Below, one piece after another: positions 8,806 through 17,704 of a stretch of DNA of 54,754 nucleotides. The translations under genes and the position numbers were made by a program. The DNA is taken from positions 1 through 54,754 of the forward strand of contig JAGBAA010000046.1 in NCBI GenBank assembly GCA_017939795.1, written 5' to 3'. The DNA comes from Thermoguttaceae bacterium (GTDB taxonomy: Bacteria > Planctomycetota > Planctomycetia > Pirellulales > Thermoguttaceae). The notes under the pieces were generated by a model. The model worked only from the letters and a program-made list of their open reading frames with translations, was not told the origin of the DNA and did no database searches. The number at the start of each line of letters is the position of its first letter. Within the stretch, counting starts at the first letter, position 1.

Positions 8806-10959
8806 ATGATGGATCTTTCATTTGGAAAACGATTTTTCTGTGCTGCGGTCCTGCTGGGATCGATGTCTTTGGCTGCTGCGGATCCGGAAGATTTTATGCA
8901 GTCTGCGTTTGCGGGAACTCCTGCTTCAGCAGGAACCTCAAAAGTTTCCTCAATACCGGGAACGGCAGACGATTCTGCCGTCAAGTGGGCGAGACCAGAT
9001 CTTGTGCAGGAAGTTCTGGACGGAAAGCGTACGGAAGCGGCAGCCTCATGGTGGGGATTCGACGCGGAAGACTCGACCCGTTTTCTTCAGGCTGCGCTGA
9101 ATTCCGGCGTGAAGAAGCTGACGATCGACCGCCAGGCGTCTGAGTGGATCGTGCGTCCGCTTTCCGGTGCGGGCAACCTTGAGCTGGTACTTCAGGACGG
9201 CGTCGTCATTTTGGCCAAACGAGGTGAATATCTTGGAAAATCGGATCCGCTCCTATGTTTCAGGAAATGCGAAAATGTCATCGTTCGCGGGGAGTCGCCT
9301 AACGCAAAAGCAGTCCTGCGCATGTGGAAATCGGACTATCAGAAAGCACCGTACCAAGCTGCGGAGTGGCGGCACGGTCTGTCGATCCTCAGTTCGAAAA
9401 ACGTGCTCATTCAGGACCTGACGATCGAGTACACCGGGGGGGACGGGATCTATCTGGGCGTCTGCGAGCGCGGCGTGACGAACGAGAACGTGACCATTCG
9501 GCGGGTCGACTGCAATGAAAATCACCGCCAGGGGATCAGCGTCATTTCCGCGAAGGATCTGCTGATCGAAGACACGCTGCTGCGCAACACGAATGGGACG
9601 GCTCCGCAGGCCGGAATCGATTTTGAGCCGAACCACAATACCGAAGAGCTGACGAACTGCGTCATGCGCCGCTGTGTCAGTGAAGGAAACCACGGCGACG
9701 GCTACGAATTTTACCTGCCGAATCTTGATCGAAGCAGTCCGGCTGTCTCGATCGTGCTGGAAGACTGCGTTTCACGCGGAAATCGGAGAAACGGTATTTT
9801 CTGGATGGCGGCAAAAGGAAAGGGGAAAAAAGGGGAGATCATCGAGCCGATCCAGGGAACGCTGACCGTGCGGAATTTCAAAACGGAAAACGAGGGGAAC
9901 TGCGGGATCCTCATGCGCGGAAATCCGATCGATTCGGTCAAGCTGACGTTTGAGGATGTCCAGATCAAAAACTGTGCGCCGGATCCGGCCCATTCTCCCA
10001 TTTTGATCTACTCGAATCTGGACATTCAGAATGCATGCGGAAACGCGAAATTCCAGAATGTGCGCGTCGTTGATGAAAAATTTGACCGCCCGTTTTTGGC
10101 GTTCTACGATACGTCGAGTGAGTCTTTGGGACTCGCTGAGCTGGAAGGCGAACTTCTTTGCGAACGTGCCGGCCGAACAGAAAAGATCGTCTTCTCGCCG
10201 GAGTGGATCCATGAAAATTACCCAATCAAGAACACTCGGCGTCTGCCGGTCCTTCCGTTTAAAGCATCTGATCTCGCGCCGCTCTCCGATTCGGTTGACG
10301 AATGGGAAGAAATAGAAATTCCGATGATGCGGATCCGGCATAATGCGCGCTTTCTTTTCTTCGCAAACGCGGGAGAACGTTTGGGATTTACGATCCGCCA
10401 TACTCGCGTCGGGCGCAATCAGGCGGGAGATTTTCCCATGGCATTGACGGCCCCAGACGGAAAGAAGATCCCCCTGGCTCCTCTGCCATTCATGAAAAGC
10501 ACCGCCTACGAGATCAACGTGGAACAGTCGGGAGTTTACGTTCTGGAATGCATGGGTTCTCCACACTCTTTCCATCTGGAAAAAACGACCGTCCCGGTTT
10601 CGATCGATGCCTCCAGCGTGAATTTTCTGTCCGCAGTCGGAAACATTTACTTCATGGTACCGAAAGGAACGAAAGAGTTTGGCGTCTGTATTTCCGCAAG
10701 TGAGGGGGAGCGTGTCTCGGCCGTCATCTACGCGCCGAATGGGGAAAAACGCTGGGAAATGGATCCGATCTGCTCTTCGGAATTTTTCTATCCGACAGAA
10801 GAAGATGCGCAGGCGGGCGGGATCTGGAGGATCCAGTTTAAGAAGCCGAAGGAAGGCGGTTTTGAGGACTTCCATTTGCGTTTGCAGAATATTCAGCCCA
10901 TCATGGCTTTGGAGCCGGAACTGCTTTTGATCGACAAAAGGCAGTACGGGAAGAATTAA
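8806..10959 (+). CDS. Secreted right-handed parallel beta-helix protein (pectate-lyase-like fold)
   Basis: A 717-residue exported protein. AAGGAG precedes tandem ATG codons; either could start (the second is better spaced). A signal peptide (FFCAAVLLGSMSLAAA) is followed by a linker, then about residues 100-430 of beta-helix coils with ladder motifs such as NVLIQDLTIEYTGGDGIYLG, ENVTIRRVDC and HRQGISVISAKDLLIED. This is the PbH1/NosD-like repeat pattern seen in polysaccharide lyases and related enzymes. The C-terminal 250 residues are beta-rich and may be one or two sandwich or pre-peptidase-like domains. Catalytic residues are not assignable without a structure model, so a lyase, epimerase or binding role are all possible. 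It is a single-gene unit closed by a shared terminator. Confidence 0.75.
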   Translation: MMDLSFGKRFFCAAVLLGSMSLAAADPEDFMQSAFAGTPASAGTSKVSSIPGTADDSAVKWARPDLVQEVLDGKRTEAAASWWGFDAEDSTRFLQAALNSGVKKLTIDRQASEWIVRPLSGAGNLELVLQDGVVILAKRGEYLGKSDPLLCFRKCENVIVRGESPNAKAVLRMWKSDYQKAPYQAAEWRHGLSILSSKNVLIQDLTIEYTGGDGIYLGVCERGVTNENVTIRRVDCNENHRQGISVISAKDLLIEDTLLRNTNGTAPQAGIDFEPNHNTEELTNCVMRRCVSEGNHGDGYEFYLPNLDRSSPAVSIVLEDCVSRGNRRNGIFWMAAKGKGKKGEIIEPIQGTLTVRNFKTENEGNCGILMRGNPIDSVKLTFEDVQIKNCAPDPAHSPILIYSNLDIQNACGNAKFQNVRVVDEKFDRPFLAFYDTSSESLGLAELEGELLCERAGRTEKIVFSPEWIHENYPIKNTRRLPVLPFKASDLAPLSDSVDEWEEIEIPMMRIRHNARFLFFANAGERLGFTIRHTRVGRNQAGDFPMALTAPDGKKIPLAPLPFMKSTAYEINVEQSGVYVLECMGSPHSFHLEKTTVPVSIDASSVNFLSAVGNIYFMVPKGTKEFGVCISASEGERVSAVIYAPNGEKRWEMDPICSSEFFYPTEEDAQAGGIWRIQFKKPKEGGFEDFHLRLQNIQPIMALEPELLLIDKRQYGKN

Positions 10960-11038
10960 AGAAACCGGACTCGGCTGCGCGGCAGAAATGAACCTCTTTG
11001 TGCGTTCGATTTTTTCTACGGACAGGGAGAACGTTCTG

Positions 11039-11080
11039 AAAAAAAACGGCATCCTGCGAAATATGCGGGATGCCGTTTTT
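11039..11080. terminator. Bidirectional intrinsic terminator between convergent genes
   Basis: AACGGCATCC and GGATGCCGTT form a strong stem around an AT-rich loop, with A-run on the left and T-run on the right. It can therefore stop transcription of the beta-helix gene (plus) and of the FliM-like gene (minus). Confidence 0.85.
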
Positions 11081-11134
11081 GATGTTTCGAAAAAATCAGA
11101 GGACCCTGAAAAACGGAATGGCTTTTCGTCCGGC

Positions 11135-11908
11135 CTAGAGGATCCGGAAGGCTTTGCGCGATTTGAATTTTCCCGGAGCTGCCGTAAACTTTTCCATTCC
11201 CTCCACGAGTACCGTGAATGGAAAATCTTCGGGTTTGCCGAGTTCGATCAGGTCTCCGACTCGCCATTTCAGCAGATCCTGCGGCGTGATTTTGGCGCCG
11301 GAAAGCTGAACGGAGACTTGGACTGGAGTTTCGGCCAGAGCTTCCGCCATGCTTTGGGCATCGTGTTCATCTAACGATTCTTCCGCCGGGCCAAGAGCAA
11401 GCTGGCGGTGAGGCAGGGAACGCCAAATCCGAAACGTTCCGCCGAATGTTCCGGCATCAAAACGGAATTGGGCGGCCGTAAAATCTCGGAATTCCGGTCG
11501 TGAAAGTTCCAGGATCGGATGAAATTCTGTCGGAGACAGGATCTTCCCGGTTTCGAGAAGTGCTTTCTGAAAAATCCCAAGAAACCGCGAAGCGAGACGT
11601 TTCTCCAATGGCGTAAGCGTCCGATTCGGCAGGAGTTCTCCATCTTCGACGGTTCCGTCTCCGCCCTGGAGCCAGTCGAGAAGCGAAAAGAAAAGTTTCG
11701 GTTCAAATTCGAATCCTACTGCACTGCCGGGCGGAATGTCTTCGCCTGAAAGAAGAAAAAAGAATGCCGGACCGGAAATCAGCGTTGGGGAAAGCGGTTT
11801 CTGATCCACCCACCGTACTGCGGCCGTTTCGCGCAAAAGAGAAGTCAGCGGAGTCTGAAGCCAGGCTCCGAAGGCACGAAGAAAGCGGGTTTCCGGTTCA
11901 AAATTCAT
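11135..11908 (-). CDS. FliM/SpoA-domain protein, orphan
   Basis: A 257-residue protein. The start at 11908 has GAGGAAATTC immediately upstream; the frame is open further but without a better site. The C-terminal segment (about 190-257) matches the SpoA/surface-presentation-of-antigens domain of FliM, FliN and HrcQ: TPVQVSVQL, LLKWRVGDLIELG, VLVEGMEKFTAAPG, RKAFRI. The middle includes LTPLEKRLASRFL, a FliM-type helix. The N-terminal CheY-binding motif typical of FliM is not visible and the protein is shorter than a usual FliM (about 330). Known family members form the rotor C-ring of flagella or the sorting platform of type III secretion. No other flagellar or secretion gene is in the window, so its role is inferred only from the domain. 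Confidence 0.7.
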   Translation of the reverse strand: MNFEPETRFLRAFGAWLQTPLTSLLRETAAVRWVDQKPLSPTLISGPAFFFLLSGEDIPPGSAVGFEFEPKLFFSLLDWLQGGDGTVEDGELLPNRTLTPLEKRLASRFLGIFQKALLETGKILSPTEFHPILELSRPEFRDFTAAQFRFDAGTFGGTFRIWRSLPHRQLALGPAEESLDEHDAQSMAEALAETPVQVSVQLSGAKITPQDLLKWRVGDLIELGKPEDFPFTVLVEGMEKFTAAPGKFKSRKAFRIL

Positions 11909-11965
11909 GAATTTCCTCATTTCCGATAAAAACTTCGGAATCGGGATCCGTTTTGGATCCAAACA

Positions 11966-12002
11966 GAGCATCCGGCACAGTCTGAAGATGCCGGCCGGAT
12001 GC
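11966..12002. other. Strong hairpin between proA and the FliM-like gene
   Basis: GCATCCGGC and GCCGGATGC form a 9-bp perfect stem with a 17-nt loop. It lies just past the proA stop on the minus strand but lacks a T-run, so it could be a weak terminator, processing site or transcript stabiliser. Confidence 0.4.
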
Positions 12003-12013
12003 CCAAAGTCGGT

Positions 12014-13279
12014 TTAGCCGCGGGTCTGGCCGTCACCGTAAACGATGTATTTGTAGCTCGTCAGTTCACGCAGACCACATGGACCGCGGGCGTGGAATTT
12101 ATCAGTGCTGATGCCGATTTCGGCACCGAGACCAAACTCTCCTCCGTCGTTGAATCGGGTCGATGCGTTGATCATGACGGCCGAACTGTCGATTCTGAGC
12201 GCAAATTCACGGGCAGCGGCCAAGTCATTCGTGCAGATGGCTTCGGTGTGCCCGGAGGAGCACTGGTTGATGTGGCGGATCGCTTCGTCAAGAGAGCCGA
12301 CGACCTTGCACGAAATGATCGGACCATGGTATTCCGTATAGAAATCTGCGTCGGATGCCGGGACCGCGAACGGAATGGCCGCACAGGTCTGTTCGTCGCC
12401 GCGGATCTCGACACCGCGTTCTTTCAGTGCCTCTGCGATCTTCGGAAGGAGCGTCCCGACGACTGCCTGATGCACGACGAGAGATTCTGCCGCATTGCAG
12501 ACGCCCATGCGCTGGCATTTTGAGTTGAGGACGATGTCGAGCGTCTTCGTTTCCTGTGCGTCTGCGTCGACGTAAACGTGGCAGTTGCCGGCAAAATGCT
12601 TGATGACCGGCATCGTCGCTTCGTTCGTGACTCTGCGGATCAGACCTTCGCCGCCGCGCGGAATGGTCACGTCAATGAACTGGTTCATTTTAAGGAAATG
12701 GCCTACGGCATCGTGATCCGTCGTGGCGACGAGCTGAACAGCGTCACGCGGAATTCCGGCTTTTTCGGCCGTTTCCGAGAGAAGTTCCGCGATCTTCATG
12801 CTGGAGTGGATCGCCTCTTTCCCGCCGCGAAGAATGACCGCATTGCTGCTCTTGACGCAGAGTGCCGCCGCATCCGCCGTCACGTTCGGACGCGATTCGT
12901 AGATGAAGAAGACGACTCCAAGCGGAACGCGGACTTTCTGCACGTCGAGACCGTTGGGGCGAACCTGAGACGAAATGACTTCGCCGACCGGATCCGGAAG
13001 TTTCGCGACGTACTCCAGTGCCTGCGCAATGTCCTCCACCCGCTGCGGATCCAGTTTCAGCCGGTCGATTTCTGCGGGAGTCAGGCCGTAGCCGGGGGCT
13101 GCGTCCAGATCCTTTTCGTTTGCGGCGAGGATCTCGGACATCCGCTCACGCAAGATCCCGGCACTGAGATTGAGCCAGTCGTTTTTCTGTTTTCCCGTGA
13201 CGCTGGCGAGTTCGGCAGACGCCAGTTTGGCGCGCTGGGCGACGTCGAAGCAGTACGCTTCCAGGTTTTCGATTTTCAT
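12014..13279 (-). CDS. proA: Gamma-glutamyl phosphate reductase (proline biosynthesis)
   Basis: A 421-residue full-length aldehyde-dehydrogenase-superfamily enzyme that reduces gamma-glutamyl phosphate to glutamate semialdehyde with NADPH, the second step of proline synthesis in the cytosol. Diagnostic segments include [42 protein letters not shown] and the catalytic-cysteine block [15 protein letters not shown] (Cys261). [10 protein letters not shown] and [19 protein letters not shown] near the C-terminus are also typical. The start ATG has no good Shine-Dalgarno sequence but matches family length. The partner kinase ProB is not in the window, so the pathway genes are unlinked here. Confidence 0.95.
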   Translation of the reverse strand: MKIENLEAYCFDVAQRAKLASAELASVTGKQKNDWLNLSAGILRERMSEILAANEKDLDAAPGYGLTPAEIDRLKLDPQRVEDIAQALEYVAKLPDPVGEVISSQVRPNGLDVQKVRVPLGVVFFIYESRPNVTADAAALCVKSSNAVILRGGKEAIHSSMKIAELLSETAEKAGIPRDAVQLVATTDHDAVGHFLKMNQFIDVTIPRGGEGLIRRVTNEATMPVIKHFAGNCHVYVDADAQETKTLDIVLNSKCQRMGVCNAAESLVVHQAVVGTLLPKIAEALKERGVEIRGDEQTCAAIPFAVPASDADFYTEYHGPIISCKVVGSLDEAIRHINQCSSGHTEAICTNDLAAAREFALRIDSSAVMINASTRFNDGGEFGLGAEIGISTDKFHARGPCGLRELTSYKYIVYGDGQTRG

Positions 13280-13422
13280 CTTGATTTCATTCCGTGAATG
13301 GCTGGGGGGGATTTTTTTGCGTCGACAGGCAGTTCCGCGGATATGGCCAATTCCACATCGAGGGCGAATTCCGCAGCTGAAGGCACTTTCCCCGTGATTT
13401 AATGGAAGGTTGATTTTTCATT

Positions 13423-13451
13423 AATTTAACTCAAAATCCCCAAAAAGTCAA
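13423..13451 (-). promoter_or_regulatory. Predicted promoter of proA
   Basis: Minus strand: TTGACT (13451-13446), 17-nt spacer, TAAATT (13428-13423). Leader of about 140 nt. The stretch 13452-13650 contains no gene or other clear signal. Confidence 0.5.
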
Positions 13452-13654
13452 GACCTTCCCGAGATCCAGAGCGAAAAAATCCGAAATTCTTCCCGATTTG
13501 CGCTTCCTGGTGGAAAATGGACGGCGTGGATCCGGGATGGAAAAGTGTCCGGATTTTCAACCCGAAACGGAATCCGGACTTTGGGTCCTCAAATCTCCCC
13601 AAAAAATACAGAAATTCCAGGCCGGGCGGCGATTTTTGCCGGCGCGTCCTGCTA

Positions 13655-13682
13655 TTGACAAAAAAATATTTTTGAGTATAAT
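13655..13682 (+). promoter_or_regulatory. Consensus sigma70 promoter of the cyclophilin gene
   Basis: Perfect TTGACA (13655-13660) and perfect TATAAT (13677-13682) separated by 16 nt, upstream of a strong ribosome-binding site. This predicts high constitutive expression. Confidence 0.8.
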
Positions 13683-13760
13683 GGACCGTATTGTGTATTT
13701 TCGAACGTTTTCCAGGCGTTCCTCAATCGTTTTTTCCACTCAGAAAAAGGAGTCAATTCC

Positions 13761-14192
13761 ATGAAAGTCGCCAATATTCGCACGAACCGCGGTCTGATCC
13801 GTTTCCAGCTTTTTACGGATGAAGTTCCGGTCACGACGCAGAACTTCATTGATCTCGCTAACAAAAAATTCTATGACGGGATCGTTTTTCACCGCGTTAT
13901 TGCTGACTTCATGATCCAGACTGGCGACCCCACCGGTACCGGCTGCGGCGGACCTGGATACAAATTCAAGGATGAGTTCCACAAAGATCTGCGCCATGAT
14001 GGTCCGGGCATCGTCTCCATGGCCAATGCCGGTCCGAATACGAACGGCTCGCAGTTCTTCATCACGCACGTCGCGACTCCGTGGCTGGACGGCAAGCATT
14101 CCGTTTTTGGAAAAGTCCTTGAAGGGCAGGATGTCGTTGACGCTATTCGCCAGGGCGACAAAATGGAAGAAGTTTTCATCACCGAAGAGTAA
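13761..14192 (+). CDS. Cyclophilin-type peptidyl-prolyl cis-trans isomerase
   Basis: A 143-residue single-domain cyclophilin without a signal peptide, so a cytosolic folding catalyst that interconverts cis and trans Xaa-Pro bonds. Conserved blocks are all present: FHRVI with catalytic Arg45, [12 protein letters not shown] (51-62), [10 protein letters not shown] (93-102), and the [12 protein letters not shown] segment. AAAAAGGAG precedes the ATG with good spacing. The family is often named PpiB, but I leave the symbol blank as several paralogues usually exist. It is followed 142 nt later by fmt in the same direction with no terminator between, so co-transcription is possible. Confidence 0.95.
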   Translation: MKVANIRTNRGLIRFQLFTDEVPVTTQNFIDLANKKFYDGIVFHRVIADFMIQTGDPTGTGCGGPGYKFKDEFHKDLRHDGPGIVSMANAGPNTNGSQFFITHVATPWLDGKHSVFGKVLEGQDVVDAIRQGDKMEEVFITEE

Positions 14193-14334
14193 TTTTTCGT
14201 TTCTCTGCGTTCTGCTTGAGGCATAGAGCCGGTTTGACCACAGTCCGTCAGATCCAAGACTGGATCATCCGGTTCCCATCATCGGATAAAACGCAGAGAT
14301 TTTGTTTCAGTGTTTGAGAAAAAGGAGGATTTTC

Positions 14335-15300
14335 ATGCGCATCGTCATCATGGAGACCGGCAGTTTTGGAGTCCCGACTGTGAAGCGGCTTTACGAGAGC
14401 CGGCATGAGATCGCTGCGCTCGTCACGCAGCCGAAAACGGAGAATAAAACGCGCCGTGAACCTCTTCCTGAACCTGAGATCGTTCAGCTTGCGGAGGCAC
14501 ATGGTACGCCGATTCTGCGTTTTCCTCGGATCAAGGATCCTGAGGCTGTCGCGGCACTCCGGGAATTGAACGCTGACATTTTCTTCATCTGCGACTATGG
14601 ACAGATCCTTTCGCCGGAAGGGATCCAGGCCGCTCGGCTTGGCGGGATCAATCTTCACGGTTCCATCCTTCCCAAATACCGCGGCTCGGCTCCTGTGCAG
14701 TGGACGCTTCTTAATGGGGATGCGGAAGCCGGCGCAACGGTCATTCACATTACGCCGGAAGTCGATGCCGGACCGATGCTTTCCATCGTGCGGACTCCCG
14801 TTGAGGAAAATGAAACGGCGGACGTTCTGGAAGTACGTCTCGCGGAGCTTGGGGCACCGGAAGTGCTTCAGGCGATCGATGCGCTGGAGATCGATCCGGA
14901 ACATCTTGCAGCAGCTGTCGTGCAGGATGCCTCTCTGTCTTGCGGTGCACCGAAGATCCGGAAACATATGGCGCAGATCGACTGGACGCTTTCTGCTGCG
15001 GAGATCCGGAATCGTGTTCGTGCTTTTGAACCCTGGCCCCGTACCTTCACCACGTGGCAGAAATCGGAAAAGAAACCGCCCATGCGTCTGATCCTCCTTC
15101 CGGTTCCGGAGATCCTTTCCATGGAAGTCCCGGAGGGAACGGTGCCCGGTACCGTTTTGGAAGTGGGAGATGTACTTGCAGTCGCGACTGGAAACGGAGT
15201 CCTCGGCATCCGTCAGCTTCAGCCCGCCGGCAAGAAACCGCAGTCGGTTTTCGATTTCCTTTGCGGAAATGCGATCCAGCCCGGTGATGTTTTGAAGTAG
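14335..15300 (+). CDS. fmt: Methionyl-tRNA formyltransferase
   Basis: A 321-residue enzyme that formylates initiator Met-tRNA using 10-formyl-tetrahydrofolate before translation starts. The start ATG has AAAAAGGAGG 6 nt upstream. The N-terminal formyltransferase domain carries the catalytic triad in standard places: Asn106 and His108 in INLHGSILPKYRGSAPVQ and Asp144 in TPEVDAGPML. The SLLS-type substrate loop and the C-terminal OB-fold domain (QIDWTLSAAEIRNRVRAFEPWP, then GTVLEV...LGIRQLQPAGKKPQ) are intact. The common partner def (peptide deformylase) is not adjacent. A clear terminator follows. Confidence 0.95.
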   Translation: MRIVIMETGSFGVPTVKRLYESRHEIAALVTQPKTENKTRREPLPEPEIVQLAEAHGTPILRFPRIKDPEAVAALRELNADIFFICDYGQILSPEGIQAARLGGINLHGSILPKYRGSAPVQWTLLNGDAEAGATVIHITPEVDAGPMLSIVRTPVEENETADVLEVRLAELGAPEVLQAIDALEIDPEHLAAAVVQDASLSCGAPKIRKHMAQIDWTLSAAEIRNRVRAFEPWPRTFTTWQKSEKKPPMRLILLPVPEILSMEVPEGTVPGTVLEVGDVLAVATGNGVLGIRQLQPAGKKPQSVFDFLCGNAIQPGDVLK

Positions 15301-15318
15301 CTGTTTCGAAAACCTCTC

Positions 15319-15345
15319 AAAAGCCGTCGAAATGACGGCTTTTTT
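15319..15345 (+). terminator. Intrinsic terminator of fmt
   Basis: AAAAGCCGTC and GACGGCTTTT pair around a GAAAT loop, followed by further T. It sits 18 nt after the fmt stop. Confidence 0.9.
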
Positions 15346-15554
15346 CGTATCTTGAGTATGGGGCCGGAGTATCTGCTGCGTTTTTTTGTGATGCTGTACA
15401 GCCGGAATCCTGGCATTTGCGTAGAAGCGCGACATTCGCATTCCGTCAGGATGAAACCGTCTCTTCCGTGTATGTTTTGCTGCTCGGAGAGCTTGCCTTT
15501 CTTCCAAAATAAAACGTCTTTGATTTTTTTGGCCGCAGACAGGAGTGAAGAGGA

Positions 15555-16124
15555 ATGGCGAAGATCCATTGGTATGCAAAAGTACTTTCTCTCGTTGGAT
15601 TTTGGTGCGGGCTTCTCGTGCTCATGGGGACTATCTGGGGAGAGGATGGGATCCTGGGAGATCCGCTCTCCTCCAAGGCGCTTCGGATCGAGTTCATCCC
15701 GGAGATGGACGAGATCCGGATCGGTGAGAAATGGAGGGCGCAGGTTGAATTGAATCGCCGTGAGGAGTCGGTATTTCAAGAGTCCTGGGATAAAAATTTC
15801 TCGCTCATCCAGCGTGCGGTGACTCCTGATGCGGTGCGGGAGATCTCGCGCTGGTCGCGGGAGGAAATGGAAAATTTTCGCTACGTGACGCTTCCCAAAC
15901 CGGCGCAGACACGTTGGGAAACTGTTCGGCACGATTCTCGAAAGACCCTTTTTTTGCGCTGTGCCCGGCTTGATCCGCTTCCGTCCTCCCCTCAAATGAA
16001 ACGTGAACTGACTGCGTATGCACTTTTTGATTCCAGAACGGGAAATGTCGTCTGGGTCGGGATCACCATTCAGAGTCGGCTTCTTCCGGAGAAAGAAACA
16101 AAAAATCGCTGGTGGTTCTTTTAG
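15555..16124 (+). CDS. Small membrane-anchored or secreted protein of unknown function
   Basis: A 189-residue protein I do not recognise. GAAGAGGA sits directly before the ATG. Residues of about 6-28 are a hydrophobic helix (VLSLVGFWCGLLVLMGTIWG) that could be a signal anchor. The rest is soluble, rich in Arg, Glu and Trp, with paired motifs such as ISRWSREEMENF and a C-terminal NRWWFF. It is closed off from fmt by a terminator and is convergent with the C26 homologue. Coding status is supported by the ribosome-binding site, the length and the lack of a better frame; there is no visible enzyme motif. Confidence 0.55.
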   Translation: MAKIHWYAKVLSLVGFWCGLLVLMGTIWGEDGILGDPLSSKALRIEFIPEMDEIRIGEKWRAQVELNRREESVFQESWDKNFSLIQRAVTPDAVREISRWSREEMENFRYVTLPKPAQTRWETVRHDSRKTLFLRCARLDPLPSSPQMKRELTAYALFDSRTGNVVWVGITIQSRLLPEKETKNRWWFF

Positions 16125-16235
16125 GATGAGAAGACTCCGTCTGAAAAAGATGCCGGACGGGGAATATCGCCGGGAACATTTCCAGCCGTTTGGATTTCCC
16201 GTTGGCTTATGTGTCGCTTGGGAAAATCATGCACG

Positions 16236-16267
16236 AAAAAGGCAGCGTATTGGAAAACACGCTGCCT
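16236..16267 (-). terminator. Intrinsic terminator of the C26 amidotransferase homologue
   Basis: Minus strand: GGCAGCGT and ACGCTGCC form an 8-bp stem with a 10-nt loop, followed by TTTTT. It lies about 30 nt past the stop. Confidence 0.85.
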
Positions 16268-16298
16268 GGAAATTTCTTGATGGTGTGGGACTTGCAGA

Positions 16299-17051
16299 TC
16301 AGCCCACGAGCGAGAAGACGACCGGCGTACCGCCGATGGCTTCAATGAATTCTTCAAAGATCCGCAGATCAAGAGCTGTTGCGCAGGCACTTTCCGGGTG
16401 GAACTGTGTGCCGATGGCGAACCAGTCGTCGATTTCGGATTCGATCGCTTCGATGACGCCGTCCGGAGAGGTCGCGGAGACGATAAATCCCGGAGCTACT
16501 TCATTCACGGCCATGTGGTGGCGGGAGCAGACGCGGATCTCGGAATCGCCGTAAATTTTTTCCATCAGCGAGCCGGGCACAACATTCAGCGTGTGGCGGT
16601 GGACCGGCGTGTGGCGGTCGAAGTGAGGCATCGCCTTCGGAAGGTCGATCGGAATATGGAAAAACAGGGAACCGCCCATGGTCACGTTCAGAAGCTGCAT
16701 TCCAGCCCCAATGGCAAGAAGCGGGATCTTCTGTTCCGCAATGACGCGCATGAGCATCCGGTCGAAATCTTCACGGCGGACCGGCATCGGACGGACTGTA
16801 GAATGAAGGACGTAACCGTCACGGCGGGAATCCAGATCGCCGCCCCCGATCATGACGATACCGTCCAGCTTTTTCAGAATCTGACGCAGATCTTCTTCGT
16901 TCTGCATCGGCGGGAGAATGACCGGAATGCCTCCGGCACGCAAAATCGACTCATAGTAACCGGCCCAGACGTAACTGAAAGCTTCTTTATCCCCCTTGGC
17001 TTCCAAGAAATCTGCATTGATCCCGATGACCGGTTTTTTTCCGAATTGCAT
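16299..17051 (-). CDS. Peptidase C26 / class I glutamine amidotransferase homologue lacking the catalytic cysteine
   Basis: A 250-residue protein of the gamma-glutamyl-gamma-aminobutyrate hydrolase (PuuD-like) group. Ribosome-binding site AGGAGGAAG is excellent. Conserved landmarks are IVMIGGGDLDSRR (66-77), the nucleophile elbow PLLAIGAGMQLLNV (110-123), SRHHMAVN and the His-Glu end of the triad QFHPES (216-221). In active members the elbow reads GICRGMQ or GICLGMQ; here Gly115 (codon GGG at 16709-16707) takes the place of the cysteine and Ala116 the place of the next residue. So the triad is incomplete while its His and Glu remain. It may be a non-hydrolytic binding or regulatory relative. 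The gene has a promoter about 300 nt upstream and a terminator. Confidence 0.8.
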   Translation of the reverse strand: MQFGKKPVIGINADFLEAKGDKEAFSYVWAGYYESILRAGGIPVILPPMQNEEDLRQILKKLDGIVMIGGGDLDSRRDGYVLHSTVRPMPVRREDFDRMLMRVIAEQKIPLLAIGAGMQLLNVTMGGSLFFHIPIDLPKAMPHFDRHTPVHRHTLNVVPGSLMEKIYGDSEIRVCSRHHMAVNEVAPGFIVSATSPDGVIEAIESEIDDWFAIGTQFHPESACATALDLRIFEEFIEAIGGTPVVFSLVG

Positions 17052-17349
17052 TTAACTTCCTCCTGAATAAACGCGTGCAAGCCCGCACAAAAGCGGTTCC
17101 CGATTTCGCCCCCCTTCCATCTCCGCCCTTCCTCCATGATGGGCTGAAAAAAGAAGTCCCCAAACTTTTCGCGTCCTTTTCTTCTGTCCCCGCGGCTTAA
17201 TGCTGACGTCCTGTCTGCTGCGCTTTGACGCTCGGAATGAAGTCCTCGAAATCAGGTGGAAAATTTTGTCTGTCTGATTTTTTCTATGCGATAGGCTTAC
17301 CCTGTTTCCTTTCAAACGGCCCTTAAAGACCGCCCAGAAGTGCAAATCT
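17052..17349 (-). other. Long untranslated leader of the C26 homologue
   Basis: About 300 nt separate the predicted transcription start from the ATG. No known riboswitch pattern is recognised. At 17170-17145 (minus) AAAAGT and ACTT pair around TTGGGG and are followed by a T6 run, which resembles a weak terminator inside the leader. The region 17385-17650 beyond the promoter contains no gene I can support. Confidence 0.3.
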
Positions 17350-17355
17350 GCCGAA

Positions 17356-17384
17356 AGTATACTCGCACTAATTTTAAATGTCAA
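17356..17384 (-). promoter_or_regulatory. Predicted promoter of the C26 homologue
   Basis: Minus strand: perfect TTGACA (17384-17379), 17-nt spacer, TATACT (17361-17356). Confidence 0.7.
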
Positions 17385-17654
17385 GTGTTTTCTGTATTTT
17401 GGTGAAATGTTTTTACTGGGTACAATACATGGTATTTCGGAACTTGGGTAAATGTGGTTTTCCGCAAATTTTTGTCGTTAGATTTTCTCTGATCGGATTT
17501 TTCGTCAAATTGAGAACTTCTCGCTATCCGTTCCTGGATCGGAAAAAATAGAGTGAAATGCTGGAATTCCTGAAGAACCTGGTGCGTCGAAAAACGAGTA
17601 CACCGGGAAACGCATCGTTGGGCTGCGGGATTCGGTAAAAAGACACCAAATAAA

Positions 17655-17683
17655 AAAAGAGAAGGCACGGAGCCTTCTCTTTT
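17655..17683 (-). terminator. Intrinsic terminator of valS
   Basis: Minus strand: AAAAGAGAAGGC and GCCTTCTCTTTT form a 12-bp stem around a 5-nt loop, followed by a T-run. It begins about 20 nt after the valS stop. Confidence 0.9.
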
Positions 17684-17704
17684 CCTGTCTTCAAATACTT
17701 TTGA

